Of a DNA stretch of 64,000 nucleotides, positions 53,098-61,904 are shown one piece after another; position 1 is the stretch's first letter, and every line of letters begins with the position of its first letter. Under the pieces are notes generated by a model. That model saw only the letters and a program-made list of their open reading frames with translations, was not told where the DNA came from and searched no databases. Where the stretch lies: positions 62,001 through 126,000 of the forward strand of contig NZ_JAVFVT010000002.1 of NCBI RefSeq assembly GCF_030929555.1, given 5' to 3'. Source of the DNA: Paenibacillus sp. LHD-117. GTDB lineage: Bacteria > Bacillota > Bacilli > Paenibacillales > Paenibacillaceae. Position numbers and translations under genes: made by a program.

Positions 53098-54597
53098 CTA
53101 TCGTAAGGGGATCCGCCACTTTGCGCGAATGTCGACGCTCTCGTCCCATGTTTTGCCGCGGCGCGCGGCGTCGAAGAGCGGCTCGATGTACGGGGCGAGG
53201 CCGCGGTAGCTGTCCGTCGCGGCGATCGCCGACGCGACGTCGTCGAGACAGCCGGCAAGCTCCGTCCGGTCGCCGGCGTAATACGCCTCCGCGTAGCGCT
53301 CGTGCGAAGCGGGAACGCGAGGCATCGCCATCGCCTCGCGCGCGCACAGCAGCGCGAGCGCGAAGGCGGCTTTGGCCGCTGCCGGCGACACGAGCCAGCT
53401 CGGCAGCGTCCGGTACTCGAACCCGCCATGCGGCTGCAGCCGGAAGTCCCCGAGTACGCCGTACCGGGGACGACGGCCGCGCCCGGCGGGGTCCTCCACC
53501 AGCGCGAGCGGATATGCCGCGCAGCTGTCGAGCAAGCGGAGCAAGCGGCTCGTGAGCGCCGCTCCGCTGACGTGGATGTGCCCGCCGAGCGCGAGCCCCG
53601 GCACGGGCATGCCCCCGGCGACCCAGCGCAGCGTGGGGTCGCCGACCTTCGCGGCGGCGCGCGCGAGCAGCCGCCGCACGTTCGCGGCCAGCGCGGCCGG
53701 GCTCTCGGCCGGCTCAGGCCGCAGCTCGGCGACGGGATAGAGCAGCCGCCGCCCGACAAGCATGGCGTCCGCGCCCGCGGCGCCGCCGACGCCGAAGCCA
53801 AAATACCGCGATGCCTGCGCGACCTTGCCGCTCGGCATCAGCAGCGCATATTCCGGATCGGCGCCGAGGAGCAGGCGCCGATCCTCCATAACCGCGTTCG
53901 CCGCGTGCCAACCGGCGAACCGCGCAAGCGCCTCCGCTTGCTGCCGCTCGTCGCGCAGCCGCGGCCAAACCGCTCTGACGGCTAACCGCCCGTCAGAGCC
54001 CAGCGCGACGTCCGCCTCACCGACATCGAGGCGGAGCGCGTAAAGCGCGCGCGTCGCGGCGCGGACGACCGCTCTCATCGGCGAGTCGGACGGCCAGCGC
54101 TCCCGCGCGGCTAAGCTATCGGCCAATGGCGGCTTCAGCAGAGTGCCTGCCATCGGCCCGCCGCGCGCGTCCAGACGGACGAGTCCCAGCGGCGACAGGT
54201 GAAACAGAAAAACGCGAAAAACCCGCTCGTCCGGCAGCGCCGCGGCAACGCTGAGCCCCGACCGTCGGAGACGTCTTTTCCACTCCTCCTCGCCCAGGCG
54301 CATCGCCGTCCCAGCCCCTTCGTTGAGCAGCCATGCGCCGCGAATATCGGGCTCAGCAAGAAGTCGTGTCTGCGACATAGCGAATACGGCGTCGCCGGTC
54401 CGCGGCAATCGAAGCAGCTTTTTCCGCAATCCCCCGTTCCCGCTCGCCACCTCGTATACGGCCGTCAATCGTCCCCTCTCGCGATACTCCTTATCGACCG
54501 GAGTCTGACTGTTAAGTGCCGCGTGGGCACCAGCACTCGGCTCGATTCGTCTCGGACGCTCGTCCGACTCCTCCCACACCCAAGTTTCAGCCATCAT
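53098..54597 (-). CDS. Predicted amidoligase (phiEco32-like COOH-NH2 ligase type 2)
   Basis: This 499-residue protein has a variable first half and a C-terminal glutamine-synthetase-like amidoligase domain (about 245-490). The latter is marked by LLLGADPEYALL, GGMPVPGLALGGHIHVSG and DFRLQPHGGFEYRTLPSWL, where the acidic and His residues would bind metal-ATP and the ligated acid. Such enzymes are predicted to join carboxyl and amino groups on proteins or peptides. The gene lies directly downstream of cotE, separated from it by a terminator, in the same direction. A role in spore-coat cross-linking or coat-polymer formation is inference. The coding sequence is far more GC-rich than its neighbours. 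Confidence 0.78.
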   Translation of the reverse strand: MMAETWVWEESDERPRRIEPSAGAHAALNSQTPVDKEYRERGRLTAVYEVASGNGGLRKKLLRLPRTGDAVFAMSQTRLLAEPDIRGAWLLNEGAGTAMRLGEEEWKRRLRRSGLSVAAALPDERVFRVFLFHLSPLGLVRLDARGGPMAGTLLKPPLADSLAARERWPSDSPMRAVVRAATRALYALRLDVGEADVALGSDGRLAVRAVWPRLRDERQQAEALARFAGWHAANAVMEDRRLLLGADPEYALLMPSGKVAQASRYFGFGVGGAAGADAMLVGRRLLYPVAELRPEPAESPAALAANVRRLLARAAAKVGDPTLRWVAGGMPVPGLALGGHIHVSGAALTSRLLRLLDSCAAYPLALVEDPAGRGRRPRYGVLGDFRLQPHGGFEYRTLPSWLVSPAAAKAAFALALLCAREAMAMPRVPASHERYAEAYYAGDRTELAGCLDDVASAIAATDSYRGLAPYIEPLFDAARRGKTWDESVDIRAKWRIPLR

Positions 54598-54655
54598 CGA
54601 CCCGCCTCTTTCTTCTTAATGAGAAAAACTCCTATCGGAGCAATTCGAGGATGTG

Positions 54656-54685
54656 GTAAAAAAAATACGAGGGCTTGCGCCCTCG
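54656..54685 (-). terminator. Intrinsic terminator of cotE
   Basis: CGAGGGC-TTGC-GCCCTCG (54668-54685) forms a 7-bp GC-rich stem, followed on the minus strand by TATTTTTTTT (54656-54667). Confidence 0.8.
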
Positions 54686-54741
54686 AATCTGCCGAATGAC
54701 CGGCATATAATGGCTTATCCGCGCCGCACGCGGAGCAAATC

Positions 54742-55311
54742 CTAAAGCTCGTCGTCCAGTAAATCGGAATCCAAATCCTCGAAGTCGCCATCATCGTCGC
54801 CGAGGCTGAAATCCAAATCCTTGTCGTCCAAGTCGCTGCAACCGCCTGGCACTACCGCTACGCAAACCTTCGTCTCGGCGATCATCTCCACCGCGAACTC
54901 GCGCTCCACGCGAACCGAAACGCCTGCTCCGTTCGACGTGATGTTCGCTTCGATGCAGTTCGGCTCTTGAAGCACTTCGGCGGATACTTCCTCCGTTGAA
55001 ACCCTATGTTTAGGATCTACATACGAAAGAGGAACATTTTCGACGAATTGTACGGATTCTTTGGCTACTTCAGTTTGCGAGTTTTTGTTGTACGAATACC
55101 AGATGTTGATATCGTAAGTACCGATAACCTCAATACCGTCGCCCGAACGAACCGCTTCATACTGATGGTTGATAATCCATGCGCCCAGAATGCTGGTCGG
55201 ATGGTGAGGCGGTGTAACGGTATGGGTAACAGTGGAAAACTTACGACCCTTGCCGCAGACAGCTTTCGTAATGATTTCTCTGCACTGTAGCTGTTTATCT
55301 GCAATAGTCAT
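54742..55311 (-). CDS. cotE: Outer spore coat morphogenetic protein CotE
   Basis: CotE assembles the outer coat of the endospore. The 189-residue protein matches the family closely in order: CREIITKAVCGKGRKF, PTSILGAWIINHQYEA, GTYDINIWYSYNKNSQTEVA, VLQEPNCIEANITSNGAGV, VEREFAVEMIAETKVCV, and a strongly acidic Asp-rich C-terminus. It has one Cys-containing stretch before the acidic tail (VVPGGCSDLDD). The ATG has GGAGGAGG upstream. It is the only confirmed coat gene in the window. Confidence 0.95.
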   Translation of the reverse strand: MTIADKQLQCREIITKAVCGKGRKFSTVTHTVTPPHHPTSILGAWIINHQYEAVRSGDGIEVIGTYDINIWYSYNKNSQTEVAKESVQFVENVPLSYVDPKHRVSTEEVSAEVLQEPNCIEANITSNGAGVSVRVEREFAVEMIAETKVCVAVVPGGCSDLDDKDLDFSLGDDDGDFEDLDSDLLDDEL

Positions 55312-55639
55312 TCAATTAACCTCCTCCATACAATCATTCAATTAAAGTGTATGCAGTTCGTAGGCGTTTGTTGATTAAACGAGTCTAAACAAACAAATTT
55401 ATTTTGTCTGCCTCCTGCCAGGCGCCAATCCCCGCAGGAAACGAGATTAGCCGACCTTAAATATCTGTTTGGTTCATCTATATTCCACTTCACGGGCAAA
55501 TATGTACTCTATCAGTTCCAGCCGAGAGGACTCCCTCTTCTATAAGAGGTGAGGCGAATCGCCTCTCCCTGAATCAACCAAAAAAATGAATGGCTTTGGA
55601 AATTAATATGTGTTAGGATTTGAACGAGAACACATGTTC

Positions 55640-55916
55640 TTTGATAACTGAACATATGCGGTTGTAGCAGGTACTACTTGGCTCTGCTACGTAAAATGTT
55701 CAAGCCACCAATGCGCTTGAGATTCGTAAGAATCTACCTCCCAGCGCAAACGTATTCCCAAAGGAATTCCAATGGGATAGAGGGGCTGGACGGTAACCAG
55801 TCCGTCAATGTGTCAGCTCCACTGGTGTTAAGCAGTTTGATTTCGGTCAAATTGATACATCAGAAACCCCCGCTTCAATCGGAGCGTTAGCTCAAATAAG
55901 TGGTGGGAGTATTCAT
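55640..55916 (+). mobile_element. IS200/IS605-like right-end remnant with omega-RNA-like structure, no tnpA/tnpB
   Basis: The 645-nt gap between cotE and the next gene holds no convincing ORF, but it has a highly structured segment. GTAGCAG/CTGCTAC (55664-55670, 55684-55690) is one stem. AGATTC-GTAA-GAATCT (55720-55735) has a GNRA-type loop, and a CTGG/CCAG hairpin lies near 55785-55802. The end carries CCCCCGCTT followed by AAGTGGTGGGAG (55867-55909) just before ATTCAT. This last block and the GAAACCCCCGCTTC ... GTGGTGGGAG layout resemble the right end and omega RNA of tnpB-bearing IS605/IS1341 elements. No transposase or TnpB reading frame remains. Family assignment is by memory of such ends, not by search. 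Confidence 0.6.
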
Positions 55917-55956
55917 CTTCCTATTTCGTTTCTCGGAAAAAATATGACTAATCCTG

Positions 55957-56928
55957 TTAAGCCGTCCCAGCCTTCGCGGTCTCCGGTTTTTTCTTCAGCC
56001 GCTTCGCAATGACCAAATAACGATCTACTTCATGAAGGAGCGTCAGCAGCGCCGCGCGAATCTCGAACTCGTCCCTCGTCTTCGGCAGCTCCATGCTCCG
56101 GAACGAAGCCATCAGCTCGAATACTCGCTGTTCGGCGACGCCCACGTAGACGTCCGCCTTCACGTCGCTTGCGAGTCCGTCCAGCAGCTCCGCGATCAGC
56201 TCGCCCTGCGGCCACTTCTCGTAGACGAGCGCAAGCTCCGCGAGCATCTGCTGAATCGTGTCGAGCTGCTGGCGCCGCATCTCGAAGTACGTCGGCCAAT
56301 ACGGCGAGTCGTTCCAGTACAGGCGGTTCTCCCGGTAGCGGATGGCCAGCTGGGTTCCGGCTTCGATCGAGCGATGGGCGACGAGCAGTTCGCCCCCGTC
56401 CCATACATGCGACGGATCGCGCAGCGTATGCGCCATCTCGCGGAAGATGCTGCTGAAGTTCTCCTCCGCGTCGGCCCGTCTAGCGTTCAGCTCTTCTTCT
56501 TCCTTCGGCATGTACACCAGGTTGATGACCGTCGCCCAGCCAAGGCCCACGAGCAGAAGCATCACCTCGTTGCCCAGAATCGCTGCGTCGACCCTGCCAT
56601 GATCGAATAAGTGGAACACGATGACGGAACTCGTCAGAATGCCTTCCTTCAATTGAACGCGCGCTAGCACGGGGAACGTCACCAGGATGAAGATGGCGAG
56701 CACCCAATAATGGAAGCCGAGCACCGTGAAAATAAACGATGCGAAAAAAAGACCCAGCACCGAAGCGAGAAACCGGCTGAAGGCGCTCTGAAGCCCTTTC
56801 ATCCGCGTCACTTCGACGCCGAGTATGGCGAGAATTCCCGCCGAGAGCGGCGGCTCCAATCCCAAATAATAAGCCGTGTAGATGGCCGCGATTGCCGCGG
56901 CCGCTGTTTTGATTACGCGAATCCCCAT
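55957..56928 (-). CDS. Aromatic acid exporter family protein (FUSC/DUF939, YqjA-like)
   Basis: The 323-residue membrane protein starts MGIRVIKTAAAAIAAIYTAYYLG and has about five or six helices in its first 150 residues. A soluble helical part of about 170 residues follows (from LNARRADAEENFSSIFREMA). This is the layout of the YqjA/aromatic acid exporter family. The ATG at 56928 has GAGGGG upstream. The longer frame starting at 56961 adds unsupported residues. It follows the ABC permease gene by 48 nt and may be transcribed with it. Confidence 0.85.
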   Translation of the reverse strand: MGIRVIKTAAAAIAAIYTAYYLGLEPPLSAGILAILGVEVTRMKGLQSAFSRFLASVLGLFFASFIFTVLGFHYWVLAIFILVTFPVLARVQLKEGILTSSVIVFHLFDHGRVDAAILGNEVMLLLVGLGWATVINLVYMPKEEEELNARRADAEENFSSIFREMAHTLRDPSHVWDGGELLVAHRSIEAGTQLAIRYRENRLYWNDSPYWPTYFEMRRQQLDTIQQMLAELALVYEKWPQGELIAELLDGLASDVKADVYVGVAEQRVFELMASFRSMELPKTRDEFEIRAALLTLLHEVDRYLVIAKRLKKKPETAKAGTA

Positions 56929-56976
56929 AAGAAAGCCCCTCGAAAATGATAAAATGGTCATGTTTCCATTCCCATC

Positions 56977-57891
56977 CTACCGTTCCCGCCAGCCCTCCGT
57001 CAACCGCTTCTCCAGCGCGGCAACGAGCTGATACATGACAGTCGCTACGATTCCGATCACGACCAAGCTCGATAACACGAGCGTGAAGTTGAACACCTGG
57101 AAGCCGTAGATGATCTGATAGCCGAGTCCCATCTTCGCCACCAGAAATTCCCCGACGATGACCCCGACCCATGCCAATCCTACGTTCACTTTGAGCGTCG
57201 CGATCATGACAGGGAACGAGCCGGGCAGGATGACGAGGCGGAACAGTTGCGCCCGCGAAGCGCCGAACAGGCGGACGACCTTAATATAGCCGCTGTCGAT
57301 TTCCCGGAACCGGTTATAAATGTTGATCGTCGTAATGATGACGGTGACCGACAAGGTAACCGCGACGATCGAGAGGAAGCCCGGACCGAGCGCAACGATA
57401 AAGATCGGACCTAACGCGACCTTCGGCATGCTGTTGAGAACGACCAAGTACGGATCGAAGACGCGGGATAGGAACGGAAACCACCACAGCAGAGCTGCAA
57501 TGGTCGTGCCAACGAGCGTTCCGAGCGCGAATCCGGCGATCGTCTCCGATACCGTCGCTCCGACATGCGGCCATAAGCTTCCGTCTACGATCATGCCGCT
57601 GATTAACTTCACTATTTTCGTAGGATAACTAAACAAAAGCGGATCGATCCACTTGTTCCTGCCGGCCATCTCCCATAAGCCTAGAAACAGCAGCAACAAT
57701 AGGATTTGTGTTATTCCGACCGTGCCACTTAGCCGTCTCGCCTTGCGCTTGTAAGCGGAATACAATCCGTCCATCAATGCGCGGCGGTCTTCCTTCACGC
57801 CCGATAAGCGGACATCGCCAAGCGCTGCGCCAGCTCGATCCGTCGCAGCTTGCCGATTGCTCCGAGCAGGCTCCTTATCCATGTCAGGCAT
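56977..57891 (-). CDS. ABC transporter permease, NitT/TauT (SsuC/ThiX-like) family
   Basis: This 304-residue inner-membrane subunit has a polar N-terminal extension (about 1-55) and then six helices. The EAA-like loop for contact with the ATPase lies in IKVVRLFGASRAQLFRLVILPGSFP. It overlaps the ATPase gene by 8 nt. Related systems import sulfonates, nitrate, bicarbonate or pyrimidine thiamine precursors. The sequence does not decide between them. Confidence 0.88.
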   Translation of the reverse strand: MPDMDKEPARSNRQAATDRAGAALGDVRLSGVKEDRRALMDGLYSAYKRKARRLSGTVGITQILLLLLFLGLWEMAGRNKWIDPLLFSYPTKIVKLISGMIVDGSLWPHVGATVSETIAGFALGTLVGTTIAALLWWFPFLSRVFDPYLVVLNSMPKVALGPIFIVALGPGFLSIVAVTLSVTVIITTINIYNRFREIDSGYIKVVRLFGASRAQLFRLVILPGSFPVMIATLKVNVGLAWVGVIVGEFLVAKMGLGYQIIYGFQVFNFTLVLSSLVVIGIVATVMYQLVAALEKRLTEGWRER

Positions 57892-58675
57892 CTCCCTTCC
57901 CGTCCACGGCGTCCAGCTCCGCCCACAGCTCCTCGAATACGGCTTGGAATGCAGGCAGTTTGCGTGCCGTCATCGGATCCGCCTCCCGAATGGCAGTCGG
58001 GATGGCGACCTCGCGCCGGATATGGCCCGGATTGCGGCCAAGCACGATGACGCGGTCGCTCATGGCCGCAGCCTCCGCGAGATCATGCGTCACGAGCACC
58101 GCCGTCTTGCCGAGCCTCTCCAGCGTCGACTGCACGAGTTCTTCGAGCTGCAGCTTAATATGAAGATCCAGCGCCGAGAACGGTTCGTCGAGCAGCAGCA
58201 CATCAGGCTCGGTTACGAGAGTGCGAGCAAGGGCGACGCGTTGGCGCATGCCGCCAGACAGCTCATGGGGATATCTTCCGCCGTAGCCTTCGAGGCCAAG
58301 CTCGCTGAGCCAATGCTCGACCTTCTGCATGGACGCCTTCGTGCGTTGCCCGCCAATCTCCAGCCCGATCGCCGCGTTATCCCGAATCGTCCGCCATGGG
58401 AACAGGTAATCCTGCTGCAGCATGTAGCCGACGGCGGGCGTCGGTCCCGTTACGGCACGGCCATTCACGGTTACCGTACCGACCGTCGGAGGGAACAAAC
58501 CCGCGAGCAGGCTGAGCAGCGTCGTCTTGCCGCAGCCGCTCGGGCCGACAAGGCTGATGAATTCCCCTTTCGAAACGGTCAAATCAATCGCCTCGAGCGC
58601 TAGCGAAGCTCCCTTATCATTGACGTATACATGCGAGAGCCCTTGCAGCGACAGCACGGTTGCGCCCATCCTCAT
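57884..58675 (-). CDS. ABC transporter ATP-binding protein, NitT/TauT family
   Basis: The 263-residue ATPase has Walker A GPSGCGKTT, Q-loop LQQDYLFPW, signature LSGGMRQR, Walker B VLLLDEPFSALD and the switch His in VTHDLAEAA. ATG at 58675 and ATG at 58669 are both possible. It lies between the substrate-binding protein gene (35 nt gap) and the permease gene (overlap), forming a complete importer. Confidence 0.93.
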   Translation of the reverse strand: MRMGATVLSLQGLSHVYVNDKGASLALEAIDLTVSKGEFISLVGPSGCGKTTLLSLLAGLFPPTVGTVTVNGRAVTGPTPAVGYMLQQDYLFPWRTIRDNAAIGLEIGGQRTKASMQKVEHWLSELGLEGYGGRYPHELSGGMRQRVALARTLVTEPDVLLLDEPFSALDLHIKLQLEELVQSTLERLGKTAVLVTHDLAEAAAMSDRVIVLGRNPGHIRREVAIPTAIREADPMTARKLPAFQAVFEELWAELDAVDGKGDA

Positions 58676-58710
58676 CGCCTCCTTGGCCGGAATGGCCGTC
58701 CGGCACCCGT

Positions 58711-59721
58711 TTACTTAACCGTTTCAATCGCTTTCTCTGCAAAGCTCGTATTGACGAGCGTGCCATGCTCGGTACGCTGCTCCAGCTCTCCTGCCGTCGT
58801 GATGACGTCAAGCAAGTTGTTCCATTCCGCCTCATCCACGATCGGATCGGACGCAAACGAACCTTGCTGCTTGTATCGGTCGATTGAGTTGACGAGGATA
58901 TCGAGATCGACGTTCTCGAAATACGGCTTCACGACGTCCGCGATTGCGGCCGCATCGTTCTCCTCGACCCATTTCTGCGCCTTGTACAAGGCATTCGTGA
59001 ACGACTGGACGTGTTTTTCGTTTTTGTCGATAAAGCTGTTTTTCGTCATGAACACGGTGTAAGGCAAATGTCCGCTCTCAGTACCGAAGGAAGCGACGAC
59101 GTACCCTTTGCCTTCCTTCTCGAAGATCGATGCCGTCGGTTCGAATAACTGCACGTAATCGCCCGTTCCCGAAGAGAACGCCGGCGCGATATTGGCGAAA
59201 TCGACGTTCTGGATCATTTCCATGTCGGCATGCGGATCGATGCCGTGTTTCTTCATCGCGAACTCGCCGGCCATTTGCGGCATTCCACCTTTTCGCTGGC
59301 CGAGGAATGTGGTTCCTTTGAGCGAGCTCCAGTCGAAGTTTTCGATCTTCTCGCGCGCGACGAGGAACGTTCCGTCCGTCTGCGTCAGCTGGGCGAAGTT
59401 AATAATCGGGTCGTCCGTTCCTTGCTGATACACATAAATGGATGTCTCGGAGCCTACCAACGCGACGTCAATGACGTTCGAGAGCAACGCGGTCATCGTT
59501 TTGTCCCCGCCCGGCGTTGTTGTCAGCTCGATATCCAACCCTTCTTCCTCAAAAAATCCTTTTTCGATCGCCACGTATTGCGGCGCGTAGAACAGCGACC
59601 TTGTCACTTCGCCGATCCGGATCAGCTTCTTATCCGCCGATTCCTTGCCGCAGCCTGCCAGCGCGGCCGTCGCGATAAGCGCCGCTACCATTAATAGGGA
59701 CGCTAAAGTACGCCTCTTCAT
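58711..59721 (-). CDS. ABC transporter substrate-binding lipoprotein (NMT1/SsuA-like)
   Basis: The 336-residue protein has a lipoprotein signal (MKRRTLASLLMVAALIATAALA then lipobox LAG-C at about residue 24). A periplasmic-binding fold of the NMT1/SsuA type follows (IRIGEVTRSLFYAPQYVAIEKGFFEEEGLDIEL covers the first strand region, GGDKTMTALLSNVIDVALVGSE the next). The ligand cannot be read from sequence. No thiamine or sulfur riboswitch is visible in the 144-nt upstream gap. Confidence 0.9.
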   Translation of the reverse strand: MKRRTLASLLMVAALIATAALAGCGKESADKKLIRIGEVTRSLFYAPQYVAIEKGFFEEEGLDIELTTTPGGDKTMTALLSNVIDVALVGSETSIYVYQQGTDDPIINFAQLTQTDGTFLVAREKIENFDWSSLKGTTFLGQRKGGMPQMAGEFAMKKHGIDPHADMEMIQNVDFANIAPAFSSGTGDYVQLFEPTASIFEKEGKGYVVASFGTESGHLPYTVFMTKNSFIDKNEKHVQSFTNALYKAQKWVEENDAAAIADVVKPYFENVDLDILVNSIDRYKQQGSFASDPIVDEAEWNNLLDVITTAGELEQRTEHGTLVNTSFAEKAIETVK

Positions 59722-59805
59722 GCTTCATTCCTCCCGCCAAAAGGCAATTGTGATGTATAACAGCCTATGCGGCATCCGCCCAGACGGTGAAAGTCGGCAT
59801 GGCGC

Positions 59806-59844
59806 AAAAAAACCGCAGGCGCTCCAATAGGCGCGCCTGCGGTT
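59806..59844 (-). terminator. Intrinsic terminator of the M32 carboxypeptidase gene
   Basis: AACCGCAGGCGC (59811-59822) pairs perfectly with 59833-59844 (12 bp). On the minus strand seven T follow (59806-59812). Confidence 0.85.
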
Positions 59845-59865
59845 AATGATCCATCTTACTTTCTC

Positions 59866-61380
59866 TTACAGCTTATAAATATCGGTATACTTCTTCGTCA
59901 AATAGTTCACGAGATATTGCGGATCCAGCGGCTTGCCCGTGACGGCTTGAATCAGCTCGGACGGGGTACGCAGCTTTCCGTATTGGTAGATTCTTTCCTT
60001 CAGCCAATCCTTGATCGGATGCAAATCGCCCGCGCCGACCATGGTCCACATGTCTTCCATCTCCCGCTCCATCGCGCTCGCGAGTTGCGCGGCGTACATG
60101 TTGCCAAGCGAATACGAAGGGAAATAACCGAACGCGCCACCCGACCAATGTACGTCCTGCATGACGCCGTCTGCATAGGAGGTCGGCACGACGCCGAGGT
60201 ACTCCCGGTATTTCTCGTTCCATAGCTCCGGGAGATCCGCCGCTTTCGCGCCGCCGTTGAAGATGAGCTTCTCCATCTCGTAACGGATAATGATATGAAG
60301 ATTGTAAGTAAGCTCATCGGCCTCGATCCGGATCAGGGAAGGCGTAACGATATTGTTGCCGCGATAAAACTGATCGACCGGTACGTCAAGCTGCCCGGGG
60401 AACCGCTTCTGCAGCTCGCCGAAATACCGTTCCCAGAACGGACGGCTGCGGCCGATGACATTTTCCCAGAAGCGGGATTGCGACTCATGGATGCCCATGG
60501 AAGTGCCGGTGCACAGCGTCGTGCCGATCAGATCCGCGCTGATGTTTTGCTCGTATAGCGCATGGCCGCCCTCGTGGATCGTTCCGAACAAGGCGCTCGT
60601 TACGTCGTCCTCGAGGTATCTTGTTGTAATCCTAACATCACCCGGATTCAGTCCCGTCGCGAACGGATGCGCGCTTTCGTCCAATCGCCCGGCTTCGAAG
60701 TCGTACCCCATCTGCTCGAGAATGTACAGGCTGAACTCCTTCTGCGCAGCCTTGTTGTACGTTTGCTTCAGGAACGAGGCGTCCGGCTGATGCGGCGATG
60801 CCGCGATCGCCGACGACAGCGTCACCAGCTCCGAGCGCAGCCCGCCAAACAATGCGTCCAGCTGCTTCACCGTCATGCCGGGCTCGTATTGGTCCAGCAG
60901 CGTATCGTAACGCGTTTCCTTCGCGCCCCACAGATCTATGAATTGGTTCGTGTAGGCGATCACCTTCTCCAGATACGGCTGGAAACCCGCGTAGTCGTTC
61001 TCGCCTTTCGCTTGCTCCCACTTCGATTCCGACTGCGCCGCTAGCACGACGTATTCCTGGTATAGCTTTGGCGGGATCTTCACGCTGCGGTCGTATTCCT
61101 TGCGCGTCTCGGTCACGAGCCGACGGTCGATCTCGGACAGCCCTTCGTTAACGCCGCTCTGTTCGAGCTCGGACAGCCATTCGCCCAGCTCCGGCGCGGT
61201 CGACAGCTTGAACATATCGCCGGACAACGACCCGATCGCTTCGGATCTCGTATCCATTCCTTTGCGCGGAGCCCCCGTCCTCAGATCCCAGTAGAGTAAG
61301 CCAAGCGCTTCGTTGTAGCTCGCAATCTTATGTATTCTTTCTCTGAACTTGCCTAACGTTCCGTTATTTTGTTCCGTCAT
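59866..61380 (-). CDS. Carboxypeptidase M32 (thermostable carboxypeptidase 1 type)
   Basis: The 504-residue zinc carboxypeptidase matches M32 length. The zinc site is HEGGHALYEQ (HExxH) with the third ligand Glu in GIHESQSRFWENV. Other family blocks are DLRTGAPRKGM and RIEADELTYNLHIIIRYEMEK. The ATG at 61380 (MTEQNNGTLG) is chosen; the frame upstream is basic and unsupported. It is cytoplasmic, likely trimming peptides. It is divergent from the HesB-like gene. Confidence 0.93.
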   Translation of the reverse strand: MTEQNNGTLGKFRERIHKIASYNEALGLLYWDLRTGAPRKGMDTRSEAIGSLSGDMFKLSTAPELGEWLSELEQSGVNEGLSEIDRRLVTETRKEYDRSVKIPPKLYQEYVVLAAQSESKWEQAKGENDYAGFQPYLEKVIAYTNQFIDLWGAKETRYDTLLDQYEPGMTVKQLDALFGGLRSELVTLSSAIAASPHQPDASFLKQTYNKAAQKEFSLYILEQMGYDFEAGRLDESAHPFATGLNPGDVRITTRYLEDDVTSALFGTIHEGGHALYEQNISADLIGTTLCTGTSMGIHESQSRFWENVIGRSRPFWERYFGELQKRFPGQLDVPVDQFYRGNNIVTPSLIRIEADELTYNLHIIIRYEMEKLIFNGGAKAADLPELWNEKYREYLGVVPTSYADGVMQDVHWSGGAFGYFPSYSLGNMYAAQLASAMEREMEDMWTMVGAGDLHPIKDWLKERIYQYGKLRTPSELIQAVTGKPLDPQYLVNYLTKKYTDIYKL

Positions 61381-61529
61381 CGCGGACAACCGCCTTTCCG
61401 AATGGTTTTGTCTCTCATCCCCAAGGTTCGGGATAAGCTTGTCATCGGAGAACGATCTCCTTATAATCATCTTAAACCTGCAAGGTCGGCTGCTGCAACA
61501 AGCGCATCTTTGGAAAGGAGAAAACATTC

Positions 61530-61865
61530 ATGTTTATTACGTTTACGCCTTCCGCCGTTCGGAAGCTGTCCCCTTACCTGGAGGATGGCGCCTCCAAGCT
61601 GAAGCTTCTTCACGACACCGAAGGCTGCGGCTGCGTCATGAGCGGCGTTCCCGCTCTCCAGCTCGTGTCCGCCCCGTCCGCCTTGGACCGCGAAGCCAAA
61701 GGAGAGCCGTTTTCATTTTATTACGAGCCTCGTCACGAGGTTTTTTACGATGAGCCGCTCAAAATCGATTATAACGAAACAGCTGGCAGCTTCAGCCTAC
61801 GCAGCGACAACCAGATCTACACGACGCATCTTCGTTTCATCGGCCTGCGCAATCAGCAATTTTAG
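61530..61865 (+). CDS. HesB/IscA-like fold protein (YqkB-like)
   Basis: The 111-residue protein has the iron-sulfur biogenesis (HesB) fold outline: MFITFTPSAVRKL, the strand LKLLHDTEGCGCVMSG, and a late beta segment (FYDEPLKIDYNETAGSFSLRS). IscA proteins carry three conserved cysteines. Only the GCGC pair is present here and the C-terminal CGC motif is missing, as in the YqkB/YneR subgroup, so cluster assembly is uncertain. The ATG has GGAAAGGAG upstream. It is divergent from the carboxypeptidase gene. Confidence 0.75.
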   Translation: MFITFTPSAVRKLSPYLEDGASKLKLLHDTEGCGCVMSGVPALQLVSAPSALDREAKGEPFSFYYEPRHEVFYDEPLKIDYNETAGSFSLRSDNQIYTTHLRFIGLRNQQF

Positions 61866-61904
61866 CGAGGCATTATGGTGGGAAGAATCGCGAAATCATG
61901 TCCT

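Noticed and set aside
55678-55890. 70-codon plus-strand frame in the cotE upstream gap
   Set aside because: It lies across several RNA hairpins and a transposon-like end; there is no ribosome site and no TnpB motif.
59722-59865. Thiamine (TPP) riboswitch in front of the NMT1-like binding protein gene
   Set aside because: The conserved TPP helices and the CTGAGA box are missing. The only structure is the terminator of the carboxypeptidase gene.
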